Below are positions 55,193 to 64,000 of a stretch of 64,000 bases of DNA, piece after piece. Position numbers and translations under genes: made by a program. Location: contig OZ010578.1 in NCBI GenBank assembly GCA_963932145.1, forward strand, positions 36,916,190 through 36,980,189, given 5' to 3'. The notes under the pieces were generated by a model. The model was not told where the DNA came from and did not search any database. It was given only the letters and a program-made list of their open reading frames with translations. Within the stretch, counting starts at the first letter, position 1. Each line of letters begins with the position of its first letter. This DNA is from Acanthosepion lycidas (Eukaryota; Mollusca; Cephalopoda; Sepiida; Sepiidae).

Positions 55193-56013
55193 ACTGTCCT
55201 GGGTAAGACGATAAACTGCATCTAACAGCAGGGCCTCTAATCTGGAGGTTTTGAGGAGTGTGGAACCACCTCTTAATTGCTGATGTTCACAGGTCCACCC
55301 TGACCCAGCATGGTAGCACCTGTTACAGTCCCAGCTATGTGCAAATAGTTGAACCCAAACTGGAATCAAAACACTATGAAAGCCTAAAAATAGGTTTTAA
55401 TACCAGAAATAAATTTTTTGAGGAAAAATTATGACCAGCAATACATTATTACCATCAATACATTTTTGAAGGAAAAAATATTATCAGCAATTCATTTTTG
55501 TAAATAATTAATACCAGCAATACATTTTGGAAGAAAAAAATATTACCAGCAATACATTTTGGAAGTGTAGTGTTGTATACAAATTAGACAAGTATAGAGA
55601 ACAACTGATAAACATAAGGGGGCTTATGCCTAGCAAACCCAGTTTCTATTCACGACACAGAACTGTACTACAACTAATACTATGTAGAGACATATGTAAA
55701 ACATAAGAGGAAAAAATAATATTACCAGCAATACATTTTGGGAGAAAAAGAAAAATTATCAGTCATACATTTTTGGAAAAAATATTACCAGCAATAAAAA
55801 TCTAGTCGGCATTAAATAACCCACTGAGGTTGATATGCCATAAAACAAACCAAACCCAAAATATTACCAGCAATAAACACCTTGTCGGCATTAAATAACC
55901 CATTGAGGCTGATATGCCATAAAACGAACCAAACCCAAAATATTACCAGAAATAAACATCTTGTTGTGGTTAAATAACCCATTGAGGTTGATATGATGTA
56001 AAACAAACGAAAC
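55193..56013 (+). mobile_element. Family B SINE-like element with amplified middle and tail
   Basis: Head ACTGTCCTGGGTAAGACGAT to about 55,345 matches 2,544-2,715. The A-rich middle is expanded by repeats of TTACCAGCAATACATTTTGG. A foreign stretch of about 140 bp (55,568-55,710) interrupts it. The 3' tail is present three times with a period of about 79 bp (ATTAAATAACCCACTGAGGT at 55,811 and variants at 55,890 and 55,969). Confidence 0.8.
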
Positions 56014-56019
56014 CTTCCT

Positions 56020-56500
56020 GTGAATGTACAATGGCCCTTACCCAGTTGTTGTGCACACTGATGCAAATGAGAATAGACATGCAACATGGGGACTATATGT
56101 CTAGTTGGTGAAAAACTAGTAGAGATAGACACCTACCTAATGTATGTTTAAATATCACCATACGCATTTTTTTCTTTTAATTTTTTATTTTTAACATACT
56201 TTTGTGAATTATATTGTCAGTGATACCTGATTCGAAACCAGTGAGTGATTTTCTTCCTGATTTTTTTAATTTACAAAGCACTTTGATTGAAAACTGAAAT
56301 TTGATCAGATTTTAGTTCACTTTCTAGTTTTTATTAAGCCACTCTTTTTAGTTTATATTTTTGATTGTTCTGTGATATCTGTGCCTGTAATTTTCTTTTT
56401 TTTTTTTTCAATTTACATTGTGTGTTTGCTTCACTCACTAACTTTACAATATCTTGTTTACCTTTAGTGGTTATCTTTCTTACAACCTGTGGCAAAATAA
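56020..56500. other. AT-rich DNA, nothing recognised
   Basis: No gene or repeat assigned. Confidence 0.35.
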
Positions 56501-56513
56501 ATATAATTGATCT

Positions 56514-56514
<1 letters not shown>

Positions 56515-56554
<40 letters not shown>
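56515..56554. repeat. (AC)n(TA)n microsatellite
   Basis: Immediately outside the left arm of the following inverted repeat. Confidence 0.95.
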
Positions 56555-56559
<5 letters not shown>

Positions 56560-57072
56560 TTGAAAAATGGAAAACATTTCATTGAAACTAGATTTGATTA
56601 CATGTTTTGCCTTTCTAGGCTTCATCAAATCCAAAAACTTGTGGACAGACGTAAAAACAAATCTTTTACTTTCAACCCATTCTGGAGGGGTGCATAAGGA
56701 TTTGCCTAAAAATTAATTTCAAAAAAGGCTATATGAATTGAATCCCAAGCCATTCTGAAAATGAGATGAGGATTTACCTTTAATTAAATACAGAAAAGTT
56801 GGGAAAAAATATATTAGTAACTTTCAACATAAACTAAGAATTATAATGAAAAGATACAGAATAAATATTAATGGCTTTTTTGAAAGTCACTCATTTTCTT
56901 TCTTTTCTTTAAAAATCACAAGAAATGCCAGCTTAGGGAAAAAGTACTATGATTCATTATTTAAACAAACACATTTCTTTCTTTCATTTTTAGACCTGGT
57001 GAAACCTAGAAAGAGGAGATGTGTAATCAAATCTAGTTTCAATGAAATGTTTTCCATTTGTCAAATTTCTTA
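56555..57072. repeat. 80-bp inverted repeat with 350-bp interior
   Basis: Left arm GAAATTTGAAAAATGGAAAA, CATTTCATTGAAACTAGATT, TGATTACA ... TTTCTAGGCTTCATC (56,555-56,633) pairs with right arm 57,000-57,072 (AGAAATTTGACAAATGGAAA on the minus strand). (AC)n tracts lie outside both arms. The interior has no transposase. Confidence 0.8.
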
Positions 57073-57222
57073 AAAACTTTGTTGGGATTCTCTATCTTAT
57101 TTTAAACACACACACACACATAACCGAATGGGTAAATATAGGTAGGTATATGAGCAAGCAAGCATATACAAATACTCTATAATGCAAGAAAAAAAAACTG
57201 TGTTCAATGTTAAGTAACAGAG

Positions 57223-57280
<58 letters not shown>
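57223..57280. repeat. (TA)n microsatellite
   Basis: About 29 TA units. Confidence 0.95.
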
Positions 57281-57283
<3 letters not shown>

Positions 57284-57284
57284 G

Positions 57285-58019
57285 AAATATACATACAATC
57301 TTACATTAATTGTACAACTCAGCTTCATGCTTAAGCAATGTTCTTTCCAATGATATGCATTATTATTATTATTAGTAGTAGTACTTATTTTACTTTTTGT
57401 TTTATTTTATATTATTTTATTTCATCATGGCATACTTTGTTCTTGATATCATTAGTTCTAGTTAGTTTAGTAATCTCTTGATTTAAAAAAAAAAAAAAAA
57501 GTATATTTGCACTCCCTAGATTTTCCAAGGCCCTTTTTTGTTTATTTATGTTTTCAAAACCAGCATCCCCCTAATTTAGAATTTGTTTCTTATTTCCAAC
57601 CTTAAATATTAATCTGAGCTTAAATTCAAAATTAAACTACAATTCATTTAAATATTTTAACTCCAATAATATTCCACCTCAATATTAATATACCTTGCAT
57701 GAACCAAAAAATTAAAAAAAAAAAAACAAAATCGATCAACACAAAATATAAATAAAAATAAATGTTTCCAGCACTTGAAAATTGCTTTGGCATGAAACTC
57801 AGTTGTGCAATTAATGTAAGATATTATATATATGCATGTGTATGTATAAATAATCTTGTATATACTCATGTATAAGCTGACTGTATAGTGTGATCCCCTG
57901 AATTTTTTGGCATGAATTTTAACTCTTCCAGAAAAAATACATGTGTATAATGCAATCAGCCACTGAAAATGTACGATTTTTAACCTCTTCAAATAAAATT
58001 ATCTCTGTATAGTTTGATC

Positions 58020-58058
<39 letters not shown>

Positions 58059-58110
58059 CATAAAACTCTGATCATAAACACTTTCTCTATAATAAAGTAT
58101 TTACAATAAT
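57285..58110. other. AT-rich DNA, T-run at 58,023
   Basis: GTATATACTCATGTATAAGC at 57,859 with TATAGTGTGATCCCC resembles the degenerate repeat noted near 4,900. No gene. Confidence 0.35.
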
Positions 58111-58200
58111 TAAAATTCAAATGAGTTTTCTTAAAGAGAGCAGGCAGGTTATATCTATTATGATTTTTAAATAAAACCTTCAAGGTTAAATACTGAATAA
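58110..58200. repeat. Dispersed repeat shared with 63,820
   Basis: AAAGAGAGCAGGCAGGTTAT, then ATCTATTATGATTTTTAAAT; partner at 63,842-63,890. Confidence 0.7.
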
Positions 58201-58264
58201 ATAAGAGAATATAGCCAAGAGGTGCATTTTTTTTCTTTAATAAGACTATCTATTTCTAAGCTGG

Positions 58265-58525
58265 TGAATAATCACTTTGACAACGATTATTAGAAGTTTT
58301 GAGAATTTTTCAATTTTCCATATTTAATTCAAACTATCATCATTTCAATCGACATGTTTTTTTTTCTATAGAATGGATATATGTCTGTTTTTTTTTTTTT
58401 TTTTTTTTTTTTTTTGAAGTCCCTCAAGCATTTCTTTTAAAAAAAAAAAGAATGAAAATAAAGCAACAAATATAAAGATATTTGTCTGTGATATTCGAAA
58501 GTAAAACAATTCATCTATACTTGGC
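58265..58525. repeat. Dispersed repeat pair, second copy
   Basis: Matches 54,975-55,190: TATTTAATTCAAACTATCAT, long T-run, AGATATTTGTCTGTGATATT and ATTCATCTATAC. Confidence 0.65.
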
Positions 58526-58529
58526 AGGA

Positions 58530-59075
58530 TCAGTAACAAAAGTGAAAACATTGTTTCTTTGAGAGAATTGCAAGTCTATAGAGAACTGTCTCCTAAAATA
58601 AAAGAATCTGTTATGCCATTGATTGGTAATCCTGGGACTTGTACCTCAATCGGCAAACATTGCTTCTATATAAAGAAAATATTAGCTACAATGGAATGGT
58701 AATGTCCTTAGGGTTCACTCATCTATTATTGATTTGTTATAAAAAGTGAAAGAAAGTTTTGCTTCGTGTGTCGTCTTGGATTCTCAGGACATCATTGCAA
58801 CACAAACTGAATGAAACGCTAACTAAAAGTTTTCTTCAGGTTTCTTTTCCTCACTTTATTTCAGGGAGGGGGGCATATAGTAGGTATCTTGCAGGAAGGG
58901 AGAGGTTGATAGAATGGATCTCAACAGGCCAGCTAGCTACTTGCCATCACTTGTCTCACACTGCTGAAGCCACATTATGCCATGGAATTTAGAAGTGGAT
59001 AGGTGTCTTTACACTTCTATTGCTGCAGCATTATTGTTTTGGCAGGTTTTCAGTCTTATATTAAGAATTTAAAGA
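58530..59075. other. Unassigned DNA
   Basis: A 77-codon frame at 58,759-58,992 shows no family. It is slightly GC-richer near 58,860-58,990. Confidence 0.35.
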
Positions 59076-59079
59076 CTGT

Positions 59080-59150
59080 CCATCACTGTCAGGATTTCAA
59101 CCTTGGTTCAGGTTGTAAGAGTTCTAACCAATATGGAAGGGTTTAACATT
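59080..59150 (-). mobile_element. tRNA-like SINE head
   Basis: The minus strand TATTGGTTAGAACTCTTACA with AAGGTTGAAATCCTGACA resembles the heads at 34,178 and 42,333. Confidence 0.55.
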
Positions 59151-59379
59151 TTTTTGTCTGGCATATGCATTCTTCTATGCTTCTTCTAGAGACAGCCAAA
59201 TAAGAAATACCGAACTGAATTTTACCAAAAAATATTCTTCATTTTGCTGCCATAGCTGTTGGTACCATACTATACCTTATTAGAGGCATTGACTACTGTT
59301 AACAAGTATTACTATTTGTCAAGGTAAACATTGGAATTTTTTCTCCTCTATAGAAAACTGAACATATGGTTTTCTATAT

Positions 59380-59770
59380 TTCCTTTATTGTGCAAACATG
59401 GTAATGGTAATATCAGCTGTTTCCTTATAAGGAAACATTTGGCTTTCATTTTCAGTTGAAATTCATAAATTATTTTTCTTAAAACAATTTCTTAGGAAAA
59501 TAAGTTTCCTAAGTTCAGGTATTGCTCTTTCCAGTATTGATGGGAGGAGGGTTTCCTTCCTAACCTTTTGTTCAACATAGTGGGAAGTGTCAAAATATTA
59601 CATGATTATTTTCTCTTTGAGTTACATGTGATGTGAATTTAAGGTGTTGCTGCTGTTTCAAGTGATTTGGTTTTTATCTACTTGGTACAGTTCTTTGTTT
59701 ATAATTCTGCAGAACTGGTCCAAAAGAGTTGAAAGATTGTCCTCATGAAGACCTACATGTTCCATTTGCT
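59380..59770 (-). pseudogene. LINE RT C-terminal relic (second LINE family)
   Basis: The minus strand reads HYVEQKVRKETLLPSILERA near 59,520-59,580, followed by a 3' UTR with TTTCCTTATAAGGAAACAGC and a terminal AATAAAGG. It parallels 44,050-44,310 closely, including CAAAAGGTTAGGAAGGAAAC. Confidence 0.8.
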
Positions 59771-60072
59771 AGAAGATATTTTTAATCACTGATCTGAAAA
59801 AGCAGTTGTATACCATTTAGAGTTTAGATATTTCTGAATGCATTTAAACCCATGTGTAGCCTCCATATGAAAGTCTCAATCTGAAAAGGTTATTTAAGAA
59901 CATGACACAAGTTCTTAGTTTAATGTTTTGGGCAAATCTAATCCTATTCTCTGTTCAATTTCCTTAACTCCTATACTAAACTGATCAATACACCAAAGTA
60001 TATGAAGTGATTAATATTTACTTATTCTAAATCTGGAAAGATAAACCAGACTAAAAATTTGATCCTATTTTG

Positions 60073-60445
60073 AGTGAATGAATAGCAGATAAAGACGAAG
60101 TGGGGATGGTAAAGAGGCAGAATTTACTTAGAGCAACAAGACAGGAAGTTATGGAGAGCCATGATCAGCTACGTCCTGAAGAGGCATAACACATGAAAGA
60201 AGTAAATGGGTGGCAGATTAAGGTCAAGGTGGGGATGGTAAAGAGGCAACAAGATACAGGAAGTTGTGGAGAGCCATGATCAGCCATGTCCTGAAGAGGT
60301 GTAACACATAGTAGTGAATGGGTGGCAGATTAAGGACAAGGTGGGGATGGTAAAGAGGCAAAAGTTACTTAGAACAACAAAAGACAGGAAGTTATGGAGA
60401 GTCATGAATATCTACATCTTGAAAGGACATGGCATATAAAAGGAG
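60073..60445 (+). pseudogene. Three tandem copies of a LINE 3' tail
   Basis: Units of about 110-130 bp at 60,073-60,205, 60,206-60,315 and 60,316-60,445 each contain GTGGGGATGGTAAAGAGGCA, ACAGGAAGTT(A/G)TGGAGAG and a terminal CATGGCA/CATAACACA stretch. They correspond to the last codons (WRAMI region) and 3' end of the LINE seen at 2,400. The middle unit has a roughly 17-bp deletion. Confidence 0.8.
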
Positions 60446-60449
60446 GATT

Positions 60450-61060
60450 CTCTATATTAATCTTTTAAAAAATAAATTTAAAAAAAGTATTCCAATTTGT
60501 TCTTCACCTGATGGAGTGTAAATGTATTTCATGGCAAAATAAGAAAGCTTTTTTTGTTGTTGTTCAGTCTGTTTCTTTAAAATCTGTAATAATTGCCTGA
60601 ATCTTTCTGAAATAAGAGTGGCTGACATGTGCTGTGTTAAGTCTTTAAAATGCTTTCTTTTGGTTATTTGAACACCAAATGTTAAAGAAATTAAATCCCC
60701 AGGACCAGATGCAAAAAAAAAAAAAAAAAATGCAATGCTGAATTGTCAAGAGCTTTAGTTTACATTCATAGATTACATCATTGGGGATGCAATATTATAT
60801 GTATAAAGAGTTTGTATATATACAATTTAATTTTTATGTTTATAAAACCTAGATCAGGTTAGGTATTTTGAATACTAGCCTGGATAGGGTGATTATATCA
60901 CTGAAAAAATATTACCAGTTGCATTGGTGAGCTTTCAGATTTTGTATTTTTCTGTGGCACAAAATTTTCTATATCAGAACCCCTTTTTTCCTCCTCCAAA
61001 ATTGGTTAAAAAAAATATCTCTTGAGTTTTACATGCAAAGTTGTGGTACCTGGTAGACTA
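60450..61060. other. AT-rich DNA, nothing recognised
   Basis: An A-run of 18 at 60,713. No gene. Confidence 0.4.
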
Positions 61061-61069
61061 ATGTTTATT

Positions 61070-61310
61070 CAGAGTTTAAATTTCTAGGACACATAAGGAA
61101 AGAGGGTTTGTAAAATTTAACTCTCACAGGGAATGTTAAAAGCAAGAGAAGTGGAAACAAATGGTGATTAACCATCCTAAAGAGTTTGCATAAATAAATT
61201 GCAGAACATGGACTGTGCCAGGATAAGCATTGCTTTGAGTGACAAAGGATAAGAAGTTGTGGAGAGCTATGATTGCCTACATGCTGAAGGGACATGGCAC
61301 ATGATGTAAC
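61070..61310 (+). pseudogene. LINE RT C-terminal relic
   Basis: Plus strand EFKFLGHIRKEGL, stop, NLTLTGNVKSKRSGNKW, LTILKSLHK, IAEHGLCQDK, then GTGGAGAGCTATGATTGCCT and GGGACATGGCACATGATG as the 3' end. Confidence 0.8.
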
Positions 61311-61335
61311 TATAGTAATCTAATATGAAATGGTT

Positions 61336-61570
61336 TATGGCCACATCACATTGAAACACCAGTTTCTGTACGATCACAAGTTAAGCAATGCCAAGCCTGG
61401 TCAGTAACTAGATGTGTGACTGTTTGGGAATACCAGGTGTTGTAAGCTTTGATGTGTGGGTGGTGTAGTTGATGGCTAGGAATTGTTAATTGGTGCTGAG
61501 TTCCAATTCCCAATGGGTTCATTATATTTACTTACATACAAATACCCTTGAGAATAATGCATATATTACT
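61336..61570 (+). mobile_element. 5S-tRNA chimeric SINE, 3' truncated (copy 5)
   Basis: 61,336-61,454 follows the whole outline of a 5S rRNA gene: GTTTATGGCCACATCACATT, GAAACACCAGTTTCTGTACG, ATCACAAGTTAAGCAATGCC, AAGCCTGGTCAGTAACTAGA, TGTTTGGGAATACCAGGTGT, TGTAAGCTTT. It includes the internal polymerase III control positions. The tRNA-like part GGTGGTGTAGTTGATGGCTA and TGAGTTCCAATTCCCAAT follows, then CATACAAATACCCTTGAGAA. It ends before the AT-rich body. As a 5S gene it is too diverged to be functional. Confidence 0.9.
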
Positions 61571-61579
61571 TGCCTACTT

Positions 61580-62035
61580 GCTTTCAGGGCAAACATTTAG
61601 ATCAAGATACAATCCATTTGGTATTTTATATATGCATTTGCTTTAACATAAGTTATGGACAGAGAATTTTTTTAAAAATGCAAAGAAAAACAACACTGTT
61701 TTATCCGACAAAACAGATTATACAAGAAACCTGGAAGACCTCATTAACAGTGATAGCTACAGCAAATTAAAAAAAAAGAATCCTACAATGAAAACTGAAT
61801 GCAAACTGTCACAGATACTAATAAAAAAATAAGGATCACTTCGCACCGAAGATGTATAGGCAGTTACCACAGTGTTACACCAAGCTACCTCACATATACA
61901 GTCTCCCTAAGATTCACAAAGATGGTATTCCGCTCAGGCCGATTTATTAGTTGCCAAGGCTCTGTGTGCCACCCTCTTGAATAAAACAGAGACTACAAGC
62001 TCGCATCTCCCAGAGGCTGAAGGAAAAACAACACT
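61580..62035. other. Unassigned AT-rich DNA
   Basis: No gene. Lies between two same-orientation 5S-derived SINEs. Confidence 0.35.
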
Positions 62036-62039
62036 GTTC

Positions 62040-62452
62040 ATTAACACCAGTTGAAATGCTAGTTCTCATACAATTAGTGAAGTTAAACAACATGGAGCCT
62101 GGTCAATATTTAAATGGGTGAGTGCTTGGTAATACCCAGTGCTATAAGCTTGGATATGTGGGTGGTAACAGCACAGAATTGGAAATTGGAGGGCCTAGTT
62201 CCAATTCCAGTCAGGTTTGTTATATTCATTTACACACAAATACCCTTGAGAAAGGTATGAATCTACCACTTCTCCACCCAGTTATGGGCTAATTAGTAAG
62301 GTTATTTAAAGTCAGAAAATATTTTTACATTGTAAGAATTTTTCATTTTATTGGCAATAATAATAGTCTAAAAATTCTTAGGATCTAAAAATATTTTCTG
62401 GCTTTAAATAACCTTCAAAGAGTTGATAAACTGTAAAAAAACAAATCAGATA
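62040..62452 (+). mobile_element. 5S-tRNA chimeric SINE, full length (copy 6)
   Basis: 5S part with GTTCTCATACAATTAGTGAA, GTTAAACAACATGGAGCCTG, GGTGAGTGCTTGGTAATACC, CAGTGCTATAAGCTT. tRNA-like part GGTGGTAACAGCACAGAATT with CTAGTTCCAATTCCAGTC. TGTTATATTCATTTACACAC follows. The body contains an inverted repeat: GGTTATTTAAAGTCAGAAAA (62,300) against AAAATATTTTCTGGCTTTAA, then ATAACC (62,388). The tail GAGTTGATAAACTGTAAAAA, then AACAAATC, closes it. Confidence 0.9.
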
Positions 62453-62454
62453 TG

Positions 62455-64000
62455 AAATAAATAAAATGGATAAATTTTCTTATATGCTATCAAATGACAC
62501 TTCGAAAACTGGTTATGTGAAAAATACATTAATTTGCAATAAATTCACTAAAATTATATTAAACTTGAAAAACTTCTTGAATCTATAGATAGCCTGTGTA
62601 CAGAACATGTAGAGTATTTATTCACAGTTGTGTATGTGTGACACGAAGGAATTCTTCTGTGATTGCAACTCTTACATAAAATGATAAATGATTTGGCAAA
62701 CTTGGAACTTTGTGGCCGTAAAAAAAGAAAAATGAGTTTATTTATTAGATTGTTTATTTGTGATAATAATTTTATATTTACAACATTCTAAAAACTAATA
62801 GACTTAAAACTAGGTACCTTCACAAAAACACTAAAAAATTAGCATGTCATGATGGACACATGCTCCAAACATAATGAAAACCTATTGTCGAAATCATTGT
62901 TATTATTAAGAGGAAGGATCAAAGTATTTTTTTTAATATTTAATTAAATTTTTTACTCCTTTTCAGAACATTTTTAAATTTTTTACTCCTTTTCAGAACA
63001 TTTGAAATTTTGATATATAAAAAAAATTTTTCTTACATCAATGGTTGTACTAACTTTTAGCATAGCAAATTTTGGCCTCTTTTTTTTTCTCTTTTTTTTG
63101 CAGTGACAGACATTAATTTGAAAATTCTTGCAAAAATCAAATAATTCTCAGATTTTAATGAGATTTTCAGAACTTATTCACAAATAAATGAAATTATTTT
63201 GGTAATTATCTTTATCTTGGTAAAAGGTCACATGTTTTAAGGGTTGCCCCCCCACCCTTATAAAGTTTATCATGTGCTCCACCATACTTAACTATGAACA
63301 CATTTGGTTGTCAATCCGCTGTTATTAAATCAATTAACACATTAGAAGAACAGCACCCTGTAGTTAAATATTTGTAGACAACATTTTATGCTATAAGTAA
63401 TATCTGTTTCAAATCAGATAAATTTAACTTAATTTGCTAATTTTCCTCAAATAATGTTTCAGAAATATATTTTATTTTTGCAAGTTTTTTAAAACCAAGA
63501 ATTTACTTTTGTTTACAAATGTATAAAAAATGGCTGTTTTGATCGATTTTACTGAAAAAAAATCTATTCTGATAATATATAATTTCTTTTTGAAGTACAC
63601 CACAGAGTATTTTGCTTACTGGAAATAGTAAATTTTAAATCCTTTATCTTTCAATTAAAGCTAAAATGAAAGCTTCAAGAAAGCTTTTTCATTTTTAAAA
63701 ATTCATTTTAAACTTTACAATATTCTGAATTAGTGGAGATACCTATTTAAAACTAATGCAATATTTATCATTTGTCAATTTATAAAGAAATAAATTGATT
63801 ATATTATTGTGTATATTTAATCACAATCCAAATGAAGTTTTAAAGAGAGCCGACATGTTATATCTATTATGATTTTTAGATAAATCCTTACTAGAAGTTA
63901 AGATATTGTTTCTTCATGGGGTTTCTAAAAGGTGGTTTCCCAGGATAAGATTTTGATTTAACCTGATATAAATTTGCCAGGTAAATAGATATATTTATTT
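62455..64000. other. AT-rich DNA with a tandem 34-bp duplication
   Basis: AAATTTTTTACTCCTTTTCA, then GAACATTT, is duplicated in tandem at about 62,946-63,008. 63,820-63,895 is the partner of the dispersed repeat at 58,110. No gene. Confidence 0.45.

Noticed and set aside
61336-61454. Functional 5S rRNA gene
   Set aside because: Diverged at many positions and continuous with a SINE body shared by other copies.

Overview
The window is non-coding, AT-rich metazoan DNA packed with decayed transposable elements, microsatellites and pyrimidine-rich minisatellites. I found no convincing host protein-coding gene. The tRNA-derived SINEs at 34,178 and 42,333 carry a central block (a GACCAAAG-type core followed by TTGTGAGTG) that I recognise from cephalopod SINEs. 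The craniofacial-development-protein-like LINE tails, the ZBED5-like hAT and the DD37D mariners are also typical of cephalopod assemblies. I therefore infer a coleoid cephalopod (octopus, squid or cuttlefish); the species cannot be told from this sequence.

Layout. 0-4 kb: a large pyrimidine minisatellite, then a minus-strand LINE reverse-transcriptase relic with a SINE nested inside it (11-bp target duplication). 5-8.3 kb: a CR1/Jockey-type RT relic (catalytic YADD changed to YANN, one in-frame TGA), a small tRNA-SINE with a perfect 17-bp target duplication, a hAT end and a Tc1-like relic. 9.4-14 kb: two pyrimidine minisatellites around a minus-strand hAT (Buster/ZBED5-like) pseudogene. 14-21 kb: dispersed repeats, an inverted repeat, an exact 42 x 14-bp satellite and a 33-bp minisatellite. 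21.8-26 kb: an LTR-like segment, two palindromic MITEs and DD37D mariner relics. 26.3-30.1 kb: a minus-strand Ty3/Gypsy relic from Gag to integrase. 31-36.4 kb: more LINE fragments, a cephalopod SINE, a 114-bp near-perfect palindrome and a repeat cluster holding a tRNA-like sequence. 37.8-38.2 kb: an unusually open GC-richer frame of unknown nature. 39.5-44 kb: a full-length DD37D mariner relic with TIRs, another deleted mariner, SINEs and LINE pieces. 44-64 kb: mostly unremarkable AT-rich DNA with foldback structures, a DD34D mariner relic, a SINE with an amplified tail, LINE tails and 5S-derived SINEs.

The most interesting signal is a dispersed family of at least six elements whose head is a recognisable 5S rRNA gene copy, followed by a tRNA-like segment and a distinctive 3' tail. 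This is a 5S-tRNA chimeric SINE, an architecture I know mainly from vertebrate AmnSINE/SINE3-type elements. Its 3' tail resembles the tail of a second SINE family in the window, which suggests that both use the same LINE machinery. Secondary signals are the strong + strand bias of T-runs and pyrimidine minisatellites, the repeated association of (TA)n microsatellites with TA-targeting or foldback elements, and the open frame at 37,769-38,184.
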